This document shows positions 52,601-64,000 of a stretch of DNA of 64,000 nt, piece after piece. The translations under genes and the position numbers were made by a program. The notes under the pieces are model-generated. The model was given only the letters and a program-made list of their open reading frames with translations, ran no database searches and was not told the origin of the DNA. The stretch is from Zygnema circumcarinatum (Eukaryota; Streptophyta; Zygnematophyceae; Zygnematales; Zygnemataceae): assembly GCA_037447605.1 (NCBI GenBank), contig CM074807.1, positions 3,640,345 through 3,704,344 on the forward strand, in the 5' to 3' direction. Every line of letters begins with the position of its first letter. Position 1 is the first letter of the stretch.

Positions 52601-55600
52601 CCAAGTAGACGGATCAACCGTGATTTTGAAGTGCGACATCATCGTTACTTTGCACATAGGACGGATTAGCATCACTTGCTATACTAGCATTTCCCTATTT
52701 TTGTTCTTAGCTCTTGTCCTTGTATTTCTCGTATGCTGTTCTCTTCGCCACTCCTCTGCTTAAGGTGCATTGGCATCTGCACCAGCATCTTCAACCTCGC
52801 ACTAGTGGTTTCTGCAAGGCTGGTTTTCAGTTCGTGGGTCATATTCCAAATGAGAAGTTCTCTATTTCTCTAGTTTTTTTGACTCTCTGAGTAGCTTTTC
52901 GTCCTGTTGTGAATCAGTGGCGTGGGAGGAGTAGGAACAGCCTTAGATATCAGCACTTGCAATGGCTAGGAGGGCTGTCAGGGGCCATGTTGCCTCCTGT
53001 TTGAACAGTTAGTTCACCGACGTTGTTTTGCATTTGTTATTCCATGTAATTTCATCTTGTAAATGTAATTTGGCGGGTTGAAGCTCGTTTTAAAGTGGCT
53101 TTTTTTGTGGTTGCAGGTGGAAGCAGATTTTGAACCCAAGTGGGAAGAAGGCAAGGTGGCGGGGTGGGAAGATTCTGGAAGAAGCAATGGAGATGCTTCC
53201 TCTACCGCGAGGCAACAGGACATTGTCGACCTGCAAGAGTTTGACACAGTAGAGGAGCTCCTTGATCCTGAACTTGTGCCTCTGGAAAAACTCAAGCAGG
53301 TTGGATGCAATGCCTTGTTTGAGTCCCTTAATAGAATTGAATTGGCCTGAAAACTTGCACACATAGGCTTATTTAGTGGTAGTTGGGGCCCAACATTTGC
53401 TGTTCTCTGACTTTCTAAGGGAGCCACTCAGTCGTGCTGTTGAACTGAAGTGCGTTCAGGAACGGTTCTATGCAGGCTCTTGCAGCTCTTGGACTGAAAA
53501 CTGGAGGGACCCCACAGCAGAGAGCAGAGCGACTTCTGTTGACTAAGGTATGCACAACAGACCACTTACCGCTGCATCAATCTCCCCCCTTTCTTTACGG
53601 GATGTTTGCCTCTTTGTTTACCCAGAAGTTGGGTTCTTTTGCATTCTCAATGTGCTTTTGGGTTTGTTGACAGGCGACGGCTCGAACAATTAATATAAGC
53701 ATTGGCTCCACTTTTGTTGCATGCCGAGCATGATTTGCAGGAAACTCGTTTGGATGATTTGGATCCCAAACATTTTGTGAAGGGGGCGAGACCGTCCAAG
53801 AAGACAGCAGGGGATGATGCTATCCGTACAGCAGAAGGAAAAGACATAGCACTCATGGAAGTTAAAGTGCTGAAGTTGGTGGAGCTGCTTAAGGAGGTGG
53901 GTCTGCAAGATACTCTATATTTCAAGTCAAGTAGTGGGATAATGTAGACTTGGCATTTGCTTTTCTACCTGTTTAAAGGTCGTCTTTCCCGAAAAGAATT
54001 TCCTTTCTTTTCAAGTGAAGAAGGCAATGACTCCCTTCTCGAAACGCAATCTGTGGTAAACTCTTATTTTCTTATTCGGACAAACTGAAGGGCTTACAAA
54101 ACGCGTTCTTACTTGTAATGGGCTTGAAAAATTTTACCTTAACTTGCTCCCTCCTTTCATTCTCTCTTTTGGTGCCCAAGAGGATCTGATCATCGCTTTT
54201 GCTTTTGTCCGCCATTGTGTGCAAGCTCATGGTATGTGGGAAGCCTTTGATAAATCTTTTATCCCATTCCTATTTGTCTCCTTTGTTCCCGCAGGCAATT
54301 GCAGAGACGAAAGCGCACGTGGAGAAGAAAATGGCTCTCACATATGAGGAGATGGAGGCAGAGAGAGAAGAGGTGAGGAAGGGCCCAACTCACATGGCCT
54401 TGCTCTCTGATATTGGTGTTTGTTAGAGGCCATTTTCCTCGGATTACTTTACTTTACCCTAGGCCTTCCGATCGACATGATATGGTCTTTGAATCCTAGA
54501 CTTTAAGGTGGAGAAACCAAGACACAAACTTCTTCATGTGTATATGCCGAGACTTAAGAACTTCAGGAACTTTTCGTCTGCTGACTGTGCTGTAGCACAT
54601 TGGCAAGCCTGCGCTTTATTTGAAAAGGCAAGCAGGGTCTGTTCAAATCCCTTATAAGCTGATTGGGGTATGGGAGAGGTGGTTTTGCAGCATGAGGCAG
54701 CTACTGTTGAGGAGGAGAGCGATGATGAGGAGGGGCAGATTTACAACCCTTTGAAACTTCCTATGGGGTGGGATGGGAAGCCTATTCCTTATTGGCTTTA
54801 CAAGCTGCACGGTCTCGGTCAGGTAAATTTTTGCAGCTTTGGGGGGCAATGTTGACTGTGGAAAGATTGCACGTTAGCATTAAGGGAGGTGTAGCAGCTT
54901 ACTTTTTTTGTAGACAGTACCAGGTTTGAGATGATTTTTTGAAGTAAAAGGGGGTTGTTATTAAGCAGCAGCTTATGTTTATTTTTTTCATTTTTAGAAC
55001 GAAGGCAGTGTTTCAGTCTGAAAGAAGAGTTGCTCAAGGGATAATTCAATAAAGCAGTTAACAGGAAGGGCCCCTGGATTGTGCAGGAGTTTAAGTGTGA
55101 GATTTGCGGCAATTACAGTTACTGGGGAAGGCGTGCTTTCGAGAGACACTTTAAAGAATGGAGACACCAACATGGAATGCGTTGTCTTGGCATTCCTAAC
55201 ACCAAGAACTTCAACGAAATTACCGTCATAAAGGTCAGAACCATGCCTCCTGCTTTTGCAGAGTCGACTTGTCTCACTCTCTCTCCCAGCTCTGCCTTAA
55301 CCTAAACGTCATTGCTTCATTGGAAAGGAGTAAACAAATCACTCGGAGAGCAGAGACTCATGGCATGCTGATATCACCCGCACAAGCAGATGCATGTAGA
55401 GATAGATGGGTGAGAGCTACTGTCTTGATCCTCTTTGGAATTTAGATGCGACGAAGAGATGATGGACTTTATTAATCTGCATTGAACGCAACGCAGGATG
55501 CGGAAGCCCTGTGGGAGAAGATCAAGGAGAAGCAGGGGGTGAACAAATGGCGGCCGGAGGTGGAGGAGGAGTACGAAGACACGGAGGGGAATGTGTACAA

Positions 55601-55643
55601 CAAGAAGACCTACACTGACCTACAAAAACAGGGCCTCTTGTAG
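49687..55643 (+). CDS. SF3A3: Splicing factor 3A subunit 3 (SF3a60)
   Basis: Twelve exons join in phase to 515 residues (human 501, Arabidopsis about 504): 49687-49860, 49989-50102, 50344-50448, 50628-50770, 51073-51169, 53117-53299, 53476-53547, 53741-53896, 54295-54372, 54691-54822, 55087-55233, 55497-55643. The protein is a U2 snRNP component needed for branch-site recognition. Signatures: N-terminal [20 protein letters not shown], the helical region [47 protein letters not shown] and the matrin-type finger [20 protein letters not shown]...[13 protein letters not shown], ending [19 protein letters not shown]. The intron at 51170-53116 is 1.9 kb, much longer than the others, without any gene I can see. 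Confidence 0.95.
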
Positions 55644-56899
55644 GGGGGCTTCAGGTAGACGGGGCCATGTGGGTTCTATGTGGTCCGCACGCTGTTCAGT
55701 TAATCTGAAGGTTGAGGATATAGCCGAGGTGTTTGCCAAAGGGAGAGTTTCTAGCAGAGGGGGGGTTCTGTAGCCCTTCATCAAACGGTGGGTTGACGGA
55801 AGTCTGTAAATCAGAAAAAATAAAGCAGTTTTCAGCGTCTTCCTCCTCGCATGAAGAAGCGCATTGTGCAAGAGATACTTTTTTGGGGGAAAAAACCCTC
55901 GTCTCGCACATCACTTTTCTTCTCGTCGCTCGAGTAGTACTTAACGGTTTTTGCTGGGGTTGCCAGTTGCTCTTCTTTTAAAACGCCCAATGACTCTATA
56001 TAGACTATTACAACAGCAACGACTGGGTCCGTTTCCATGACCCACTTTCTTTTTCCAGTTTCTTTCCCCAAGTTGCAAACTCGCCCAGTTCTGGTTTATA
56101 GAAAAAAACCAAACCGGACTCGAGAACCGTTCGCTCGCACGTGCGGCTCTAGCTTCAGACTGGCGGGGACAAATAAAGATATTGTCCAATAAGAAATCGC
56201 CAGCAGTGCCAGACAAGCAGGTTACTTGGGCTCGTTGTTTTTGCAAAATGTCCACTTAGAAATCGCCACGTGGCTGCCACGTGTATGGCTATACCGGCTG
56301 CGTGTTTGCAAAGTGTCCACTAAGAAATTGCCACGAAAAAACAGGCTCGTTTTTGCTCCCACGCTGCCACGGAAAAGCAGGTTAAAACTCGAGTGCTCCA
56401 TTGGCCGCCACGTGCATTTATTTACAATTTGCAACAAATAATTGTTCCCTTAACAGCCAGTAGAATTTCGAACTTAAAAAACGGCCTTTTTTTTCTTTTT
56501 TCCCAATTCGGGCAGCTCGCCGGCTTTGAAACATTTTTCGTCCCCCTGCCTGCACCCGGCCGTACGGTCAACATTGAAATGTTGTCCGGGCGATCCTGTC
56601 GGTACATCCGGGCAGCCGTACCGTAACTCGAACGTGACGTGACGTGATATGACGTATGCTATGCTACCTGACGTGTCGTGACGTATCGTGTCGTATTTGT
56701 TTGTCGCGACGCGAGGCTCGCGTCACGATCGTGAGACGTCCACAGGCGGCCACGTAGTCACCCCTCCCGCGCTGCCCGCCGGAGGCCCCGCGCTCGCTCG
56801 CCCACTCACTCTCCCTCACTCTCTCCCTCTCTCTCACTCTCTCGCTCTCTCTCTCTCGCTCTCTCTCTCCTCTCCTCTCCTGATCTTCCTACAGAAGCC
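55644..56899. promoter_or_regulatory. Intergenic: SF3A3 3' UTR and CCD-A promoter
   Basis: The first ~350 bp is probably SF3A3 3' UTR. From 56240 a ~31-bp unit (TTTGCAAARTGTCCACTWAG followed by AAATYGCCACG) occurs twice, at about 56240-56270 and 56305-56335. CACGTGGC, CCACGTGT and CCACGTGC sites follow. From 56630 to 56690 the sequence is packed with TGACGT cores, and a CT-rich leader (56806-56880) runs up to the CCD-A start. Confidence 0.5.
56630..56700. promoter_or_regulatory. TGACGT/ACGT site cluster upstream of CCD-A
   Basis: TGACGTGACGTG, TATGACGTATG, CTGACGTGTCG and GTGACGTATCG lie within ~60 bp. TGACG is the TGA-type bZIP core. A homotypic cluster this dense is unusual, but regulation is inferred. 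Confidence 0.5.
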
Positions 56900-59800
56900 A
56901 TGGCGGCCGCTCCTGCAACAAGCCTCTTGCACTCCCTGCAAGCACCGCCCTCTGCAGCAGCAGGCGGCAGCCATGGCGGAGGGCTCCGGGAAGGAAAGGG
57001 ACTTGCGATGCAGCGCACGGCCGCCTTCCTCGGGCGGCCCTCCCAACACTTCACTTCTCGACCCGCCTTGCGAGCTCGCAGAGGTCCCATCCTCGCGGGA
57101 GTCTCCCCCCTCGAAACGGAGACAGAGAAGCAGGGAGAGGCGAAGGTAGTGGAGCTGCTCGAGAAGCAGCTGTCGGAGCCCAGTGCGGTACTCGTCGGAG
57201 AAACGCTGGCACAGAGAGAGGGAGAGGGAGAGAGAGAGAGAGAGGGAGAGAGAGAGGGAGAGAGAGAGGGAGAGAGAGAGGGAGAGAGAGAGGGAGAGAG
57301 GGGCTCCAGAGTGAGAGAGCTGCTTGGAGAGCTCCGCCACAGCCGCGCCCAGAACACAAAGAGGGAAGTCTCCCCCTTGGCCTCCCTCCAGGCCTCTCTC
57401 TCTAAGGCGGTGGCCTCCTCCTTTTTGGGATTACTGAAGGTGGTGGTGAAGGAGGAGGAGGTGGTGGAGGAGGAGGAGGAGGCCCTTCAGGGGAACTGGG
57501 GGCCCGTGCGGGAACTGGGAGCCATGGCGGGCCCTCTGAGGGTCATATCTGGAGAGCTTCCTGCCGACTTTCCGCGGGGAATGTTCATCAGGTGGGAAGA
57601 TTTCAAAGGGCATGTTTGTAGAATGTTTTAAAAATGTTGAGCAATGTTGAACGAGTCAGGCAATTCTCCGTAGGGAGCTTTTTTAGATTTTTTTTTAGAT
57701 TCTGTTTCTTACCTTCCTTTTGTGTTCTTATTTTCTTTTCCTACCTCAGCAAGTTAATCTCTGTTCTTTTCGCTTTCCCTCTTAATTAAAAGTAATTTAC
57801 GGATCGTTTTAAGCATCCAGATCAGCATGCTTCCATTTTCTTGCTCACTTCTTTTCTGGCGCCCCTTATTTTCCCTGAACCAATTCACATTTACTCGTTT
57901 GATTAAACAAGTTTTTACCTCTGTTCCTTTCTTCCTCCCATTCCTCATCTCCACTCTACAATTTTTCCTACCCCCCTCCTTACCACTCCCTCTCCCTATC
58001 CCTCTCCCTCTCCCTCTCCCTCTCCCTCTCCCTCTCCCTCTCCCTCTCCCTATTCCTATCCCTCTCCCTCTCCCTCTCCCTCTCCTTCTCCCTCTCCTCC
58101 CTCTCCCTCTCCTCCTCCCTCCCTCCTCCTCCCCCTCCCCCTCCCCCTCCTCCTCCCCCTCCCCCTTCCCTCCCTCTCCTCTCCCTCTCCCTCTCCCTCT
58201 CCCTCTCCCTCTCCCTCTCCCTCTCCTTCTCCCTCTCCTCCTCCCTCGCCTTCTCCCTCTCCCTCTGCCTCGTCCTCCCTCTCCCTCTCCTTCCCTCCCG
58301 CCCTCTCTCCCTCCCTCCCTCCCTCCCTCCCTCCCTCCCTCCCTCTCTCTCTCCCTCTCCTCCCTCTCAGGAACGGGCCCAACCCATACTTCCCCCCCCT
58401 CCGGCGGGTCACTCCATGGGGCCGCGCCGAGCACCACCTCTTCGAGGGTGACGGCATGCTCCACGGCGCTTACGTCAGCAGCCATGGCGGCGTCTTCTTC
58501 GCGAACCGCCTCGTGCAGACGGAGGGCCTCCGCGCGGACATGGCTGCCGGGAAGTCGGTCTTCTGGGGGGGCTTCAATGGGGACCCGGGAGCGGTAATAG
58601 CCGGTAAGAGGGGAGCGAGAGAGAGAGAGAGAGAGGGAGAGGGGGGGGGGGGGAGGGAGAGGGGGAGGGAGAGACTTTGCGTACTTCAGGAAGAAGGAGA
58701 AAAGAAAGACAAGAAGGGGTGGGGGGAAAGAGGGAGGGAGGGAGGGAGGGAGAGAGGAGGGAGGTGGGGCATGGCTTTATTGAGCATGAGTTGCATGCAC
58801 GTGTGTGGCAGGTTTCTTGTCGAACTTGGCGGTCTCCGGGAAAGTGTTCAAGAAGGTCGCCAACACGAGTGTGATCGCTCACCACGGGAAGGTGTTCGCT
58901 CTCAACGAGGCAATGCTGCCCACGGAGGTGTGCCTTCTTGGGCTGGGGAAGGGGAAGGGGGGGTTTAGAAGTGGGTAGATGCGAAAATGCCAAATATTTT
59001 CCTATAATATTTGCATATAATATCATGGGAAAGGTCGTCTCTTTCATTGCGGCATTGAAAGAGAAGGCTCACATGAATGCGGGCGAATGTCGTTGTAGTT
59101 ATTGTGTCAGCAGAATGCAATAGAGGTGAAATTTGTGATGACAAATTAGAAGAGCATAGAACGGCAAGCTTTATTCCGACTGCACCTCCGGTGATGATTC
59201 ATGATTCAGCTGCTCTTGTTGCAGATTCTCCTCCCGAGCCTTGAAACAGTTGGGGAGTACGACTTTAACGGAAAACTGGATACGGCATGCACAGCACACG
59301 CAAAGATCGACCATTCAACAGGTATGTTCGAAAGGTTGCCTTACGTTACTGAATTGGCTTTCAGATGTTCAAAATTAGCAAATTGTTACTTGCTTCTGAG
59401 ATATGGGGTTAACGCAGTTTTGCCTCCATGGATTGTCCAGGGGAGCTTATCTTCTTCAGCTATCAGGTCTCAGCCCCACATGTTATCCTCTATGTGGCAT
59501 CACGTGAAGGTGAAATCAAGCATCGTGTGGAAATCGATACAGGCTATGCCACTCCGATGCATGATTTCGCCATAACGGAGAAATATAGCATCATAGTGCA
59601 CGAGGGTCTCACCATCAATCCGCAAAGAATCGCAGAGGGGAAGCCTTTGGTCGATTTCGAACCGGAAAAGGGATTGAGGTTTGGGGTCATTCCGCGATTC
59701 GGAGATGCATCCTCTCTTAATTGGTTTGACGTTGAGCCGGGCTTCACATTCCATATTATGAACTCGTATGAGGGTAAGCTTCTCTCTTCCCGCTCTTCGC

Positions 59801-60215
59801 TTTGACAGTCACTGTTTCGAACTGAAACTGAAACTGAAACTGAAACTGAAACTGAAACTGTGCAGATGGAGACGAGGTTGTGTTGCACGCCTTTCGACAA
59901 AAGATTGCGGTTTTGAGAGCTCCTGCGGGGCAGACGTGGAAGGAGTTTTTGCCGCAACATTTTGAATCTCCTGATGGGAAACTGCTCGCGCATCTTCATG
60001 AGTGGCGACTCAATATGAGGACGGGAGAAGTCGTAGAACGGCAGCTCGGACCTACAGGTCTGTCGGCGGAGTTTCCGCGGATTAACGATAACTATGCCGG
60101 TCAAAAGTATAGGTAAGGGCTCACAATTGCTGTAGCTATGTGGTTACTTAGGTTTCATTTAGCCTTCTACTCAAGCTTACAGAGGACGAGAGAGAGAGAG
60201 AGAGAGAGGGGGGGG

Positions 60216-60249
<34 letters not shown>

Positions 60250-60677
60250 GAGAGCGAGAGAAGTGACATGCGGAAGTTGTACGGATGGCTGGTGGGTGGT
60301 GCAGGTTTGGGTATGGTGCAGTGTGTGACATAGAGAATAGCGTAAAGAAGGGCCTGTACCAATTGTACGGTTCAATTGCAAAGTATCACCTTCCGGAAGG
60401 CTCCGTAGATACAGCGCTGCCTGTGAAAACAGAGGTCCATTCGTTCGGGCCGCGACGGTACGGAGGAGAGGCGGCATTTGTACCGCGAGTGAATGCAAAA
60501 GCTGAGGACGATGGGTGGCTTGTGACCTATGTCTATGATGAAGGGGAGGATGCTTCGGAGTTTTATGTCATCGACGCACAGAACATGGGAGGGGAGCCGA
60601 CGTTGAGAGTCGCTCTCCCGCAGAGAGTACCCTATGGCTTTCACGGCTCCTTCATCCCTGGAGAGTGGGATGTGTGA
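56900..60677 (+). CDS. CCD: Carotenoid cleavage dioxygenase, tandem copy A
   Basis: Seven exons in phase give 696 residues: 56900-57591, 58371-58603, 58812-58927, 59225-59321, 59441-59773, 59866-60112, 60305-60677. The enzyme splits carotenoids or apocarotenoids with a non-haem iron held by four His. All four are visible: [19 protein letters not shown] and YGFHGSF. Other hallmarks are [26 protein letters not shown] and [18 protein letters not shown]. The N terminus (MAAAPATSLLHSLQAPPSAA) looks like a plastid transit peptide. A GA-rich microsatellite codes for a Gly-Glu-Arg repeat (57212-57303) absent from copy B. Intron 1 is mostly a CT microsatellite. I cannot assign a CCD subfamily (CCD1/4/7/8/NCED). 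Confidence 0.93.
57212..57303. repeat. Coding GA-rich minisatellite in CCD-A exon 1
   Basis: A 12-bp unit (GAGAGAGAGGGA) repeats about five times after a less regular start and is read as REGE-type residues between the transit region and the catalytic domain. Confidence 0.88.
57978..58368. repeat. CT-rich microsatellite filling CCD-A intron 1
   Basis: CTCCCT and CTCCTC units run ~390 bp up to the CAG acceptor of exon 2. The Pro/Leu/Ser plus-strand and Arg/Gly/Glu minus-strand open frames here are artefacts. Confidence 0.9.
59820..59861. repeat. GAAACT hexamer repeat in CCD-A intron 5
   Basis: About six to seven GAAACT units just before the acceptor of exon 6. Confidence 0.85.
60186..60262. 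repeat. GA microsatellite in CCD-A intron 6
   Basis: GAGAGA run broken by a G run, between exons ending at 60112 and starting at 60305. Confidence 0.85.
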
Positions 60678-61748
60678 AAACGTTGAGAGTTCATGATGTC
60701 TTGAAATGTGTATAGCTTGTACGTGTCAATTGACGCACGGGGGCTGCTTATGTGTGGTCTATGCCTATGATAGTATTGTGTGGCTGCGTTCAAACAGCCT
60801 ATAATCCTGCGGGAACTTCAGGAAGCCTTCGCGATAGAAAGGTCGGTGTATAGCATGCAACTGCATGTGCAGACATGCACATTGTACAGATTCAATGAGT
60901 GAAGTTCGTGGTCCGCCCACCCATTTCATCGATTATTTCTGCGCTGATTTGCGCCATCTTGAAGCCTGGGGATTACAAGGCTAGGAGGCGCATTCTTCTT
61001 TATGTGAAAGGCCCTCGGGCCCGTTTGCGCCCCCCATTCATACAAGGTGTGCAAGGCCTACAACTCATGTACTGGAAATTCTATAAGACGCGCGTACTAT
61101 TGTTTAGTTAAACCGTCTGTTCCCGCACCACATCATGTCGACGAATGCCTGAAATTCTCAGCCCACACATGCATGCCCATGCATACATACATCAGCCACC
61201 CATCCATCCTCGTCTCTCCGCCCGGTCGGTCGCCGCACGCAGGCCCGCCACGTCGTCGTCCGACCCATCTAGAAGCTTCGCGAGGCATAGGACGGTGCCA
61301 CCGACCTACATGCAGCACGTGGCACTCTCCGTATGTTTTCGTACGGCCTCAAACCGTACGAATTTGTTCTGTACCGCAGATCAGCAATGCAGGATGGCCC
61401 TATCATCTACTGTCACGTGACATGCACGTCACGTGGCACGGTCCTACGGGCTCGTCTCCCGGGCTTTCCGCTGCGTGCTCCGATGCGCCCCAAATCGCGC
61501 ATAGGGGCACCACGTGGCAATGGCTGCGGACCGCCGGCACATGCAGAGGCTTGCAACGGAGCGGCGCGCAGAGTGGCCTTCGACTCCCCGAGGTGAGCAC
61601 ACGGCATCTCTTACAAGAGCACCTGCTTAAAAATTCGTCGACCGGGGGACGTGTGACGAGGGAGTTTGAAAGAATGTTGTGACGGCTGTCACGTTTTTCT
61701 CATCTTTTTTAGCTCCATCCCCAGGTGAGACTTTGGAGGAGGGCAGCA
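60678..61748. promoter_or_regulatory. Intergenic: CCD-A 3' UTR and CCD-B promoter
   Basis: CACGTGGC-type sites at about 61317, 61431 and 61512, GTCACGTGAC near 61414, and CGTACG sites at 61340-61365 (TTTTCGTACGGCC and AACCGTACGAAT). The G-box density matches that upstream of CCD-A. Confidence 0.45.
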
Positions 61749-64000
61749 ATGGCGGCGGTGGCGGCTGAATTTAGACACGGGAGGGTACGCGTATGGGAAG
61801 ATGGAGAGGGTTCAGGAGGACGGAGAGGAGTTCTCAGCTGCGGGAGAGGGGGGCGGGGAAGCCATGGATTTCAAAACTGTGTCGCTGCAAATTCTATGTT
61901 TGAGAAGCCTCTCTTTGGTTGTGAACTCCTCTCCTCCCCTTTAAATAGGAAAATCTTAATGACTTCTTCTCTCCCGACGACCATGGCGGCTATGAAAGCC
62001 CCCCCTGATAAGAGAGCGAGCGAGAAACGCAAGACAATAAGCGCGTGGCAGTATGTGATGGGAAAGCGTCGGAAGGAAAGGAAAGGACGAGACGCAGAGT
62101 CTAGAAGTGGTTTGTTAGGTAGGACGGTGGAGAAGAGAGAGCTGCTGCTGGCCCGCTTCCTGAGAAATATCGACCTCCGTTTGGTCTTCACCCGCGCAAC
62201 TTCACTTCTCGTCGCACGGCTCTTGGAGGCCTCCGTTGAGGAGGAGAAGCTTCCGGAGGATTGTTCACTACAAGGGAATTGGGCGCCTGTCAAGGAGATA
62301 GGCCACGTGGCCGGCCCCCTGCGGTTGATTAAGGGGAGCATTCCCGAAGATTTTCCGCCAGGCATCTTCCTTAGGTGGGATAGTGCGTGGCATCGTTTTC
62401 CGCTATAAAATTCATCGTTACATGATTTGCTTCTGCTGGAAGTGTTCTAAGTTTCTGGAAGCCTGCAATGGACCGTCTTTTCGCATGGACGAACCAAGAT
62501 GATTGGTGAACCAGGAAGAACAACGAAATTTCAGCCAAAAACGGATATCAGAAATTAAAACAAATAAAGAAATGCCTTGTTCCACGTCTGCCCGCAGAAA
62601 CGGCCCAAACCCGTACTTTCCTCCTCTTCTTCGGCGATCCCCTTTGGGAACCGCACAGCATCACTTCCTGGAGGGAGACGGCATGCTGCACGGCACTCAC
62701 GTCAGCCATGGCGGCGTCTACTACACCAACCGCTTCGTGCTGACGGAGGGCCTCAGGATGGACATGGCTGCCGGGAAGTCTGCATATTGGGGGGGCTTCA
62801 ACGCTGACCCTGCTGCTGCGGCAGCTGGTAGATCCCTCCACTCTCTTATCACCCCCTCTCGGTCTCTCTCCCTCTCCCACTCCCACTCTCACTCCCTCCC
62901 TTTCTCCCCCCTCCACTCACTCCTAAATGACAGCCAATGTTGACTGTATCGCAGGCTTCCTTGCCAACGTGGCGATCTCGGGTAAGCCATTCAAGAAGGT
63001 CGGCAATACGAGTGTGATAGCTCACCACGGCAAAGTGTTTGCGCTTCACGAGATGTGTCTCCCAGTCGAGGTGCTACTCCTTTCCGTATGGACTTTCCAG
63101 GACTGCTACAATTAGAACACATTATGAACTTGGGCCCGGAAGGTTAGAAACAGTCTGGCCAGGTTGATGAATTTTTTGGTGGTGATCGGTGATGAGCGAT
63201 GTTGATTGACGTCGATAGCATTCGTATTATTTTCATGATTTGAGGGAAGCGTGGATGGTCCAGATTTATTTGCCGGGGCTCGATACAGTCGGTGAATACG
63301 ACTTTAATGGGCAGCTTGACACGGCATGCACAGCCCACCCCAAAATTGACCCCGTTACAGGTAATTCTAAAGGTCCCTTTTTTGCCAAGGATCGTAATTT
63401 GCTGTCGCTGTCTTGCCAACATCCATAGGTAGTCACCAAAGTTTGAACCATGCTCCTCACTTAACCATGCTCTTGCTCACATTCACCGACGGACCATGCA
63501 GGAGAGTTCATCTTCTACAGCTATCAGCCGTACGCTCCCCATGTCACCGTCTACGTGGCCACTTCAGAGGGGAAAATCATTCACCGCGCTGCTCTAGATA
63601 TCGGCCACGCCGTCGTGATGCATGACTTCGGAATTACGCCAAAGTACACCATCATTGTGGACGAGGCTCTCACCATAAACCCCCGACGGCTAATAGAAGG
63701 GAAACCTCTCGTGGAGTTCGAGCCCGACAAGGGCATGAGGTTCGGAGTACTCCCAAGGTTTGGGAATGCCGCCTCTATTCGATGGTTCAATGCCGAACCT
63801 GGATTCGCCTTCCACATCATGAATTCTTACGAGGGTAAGATGGGCATTCAAGAAGGGATTTTTGCTACATGTCATGCTGTATTCTCGCAATTTGCTTTCG
63901 GACCCAATGAGGTTCAGTACTCGTTTGCTTGCGGTAGTGCAGACGGCGAGGAGGTGGTCGTGCATGCATTCCGTTTGACGATCGAGTCGAAGACGAAGCC
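61749..64000 (+). CDS. CCD: Carotenoid cleavage dioxygenase, tandem copy B (cut by window end)
   Basis: Exons 61749-62374, 62598-62827, 62955-63070, 63264-63360, 63502-63834 and 63943 onward. Exons 3, 4 and 5 have exactly the lengths of copy A (116, 97, 333 nt) and all phases match. Visible hallmarks: [44 protein letters not shown], and the first three iron ligands in TAHPKID, MHDF and FHIMNSYE; the fourth lies beyond the window. The first ~140 residues differ fully from copy A, with no GA repeat, and do not start with an obvious transit peptide; another ATG at 61959 or 61983 is possible. The core [18 protein letters not shown] matches GNWGPVRELGAMAGPLRV of copy A. Confidence 0.92.

Noticed and set aside
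51170-53116. Hidden gene in the 1.9-kb SF3A3 intron
   Set aside because: The open frames are short, without family motifs or splice logic, so I treat it as intron only.
57754-58597. Long frames on both strands across the CCD-A intron (Pro/Leu and Arg/Gly/Glu)
   Set aside because: Produced by the CT microsatellite; the CCD protein is continuous across the flanking exons without it.

Overview
This is nuclear DNA of a green-lineage eukaryote, almost certainly a streptophyte (a non-seed land plant or a charophyte alga). The gene set supports this: two GRAS regulators, an SGS3-type XS protein, a plant-type MORC ATPase, a WAV3-family ubiquitin ligase, a LACS8/9-type acyl-CoA synthetase and two carotenoid cleavage dioxygenases (CCDs). 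Genes are intron-rich, with GT-AG introns of about 60 bp to 2 kb. Unlike most angiosperm GRAS genes, the GRAS genes here carry introns inside the GRAS domain. CT/GA microsatellites are unusually abundant in introns, leaders and even coding exons. I cannot name the species. Ten N bases in one intron show this is assembled scaffold sequence.

Layout. 98-1739 (+): 3' end of a WAV3-like gene. 2985-11291 (-): complete MORC gene, for which I can build a 20-exon, 1044-residue model. 13440-16679 (+): PPR-like organellar protein. 18502-22053 (+): MAF1, repressor of RNA polymerase III, with a tRNA-like sequence in one intron. 24492-28712 and 29844-33316 (+): tandem GRAS paralogues with identical lengths for their last three exons. 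34269-39945 (-): LACS. 43085-47671 (-): SGS3-like gene with a very long Pro/Gly-rich N-terminal region. 49687-55643 (+): SF3A3 (SF3a60). 56900-60677 and 61749 to the window end (+): tandem CCD paralogues, the second cut by the edge.

The genes look like a mixed chromosomal neighbourhood, not one pathway. Two themes recur. MORC and SGS3 both belong to RNA- or chromatin-based silencing, and the GRAS and CCD loci are both local tandem duplications. Between genes lie several small mobile-element families: TA-flanked MITEs at 40.86-41.20 and 48.76-49.05 kb, a pogo/mariner-like element at 41.48-41.92 kb, a dispersed ~110-bp repeat at 12.3-17.3 kb and an inverted-repeat element at 23.49-23.63 kb. Promoter-side regions carry clusters of ACGT/G-box and CGTACG motifs.

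The observations I would check first are: two alternative 52-nt exons 64 bp apart in MORC, which look mutually exclusive; an inverted copy of an SGS3 intron-exon junction beside a transposon; complementary GA/CT tracts flanking the giant exon 2 of the first GRAS gene; and a type II tRNA-like sequence with an ACA anticodon inside MAF1, a gene that controls tRNA transcription. I found no clearly new multigene system.
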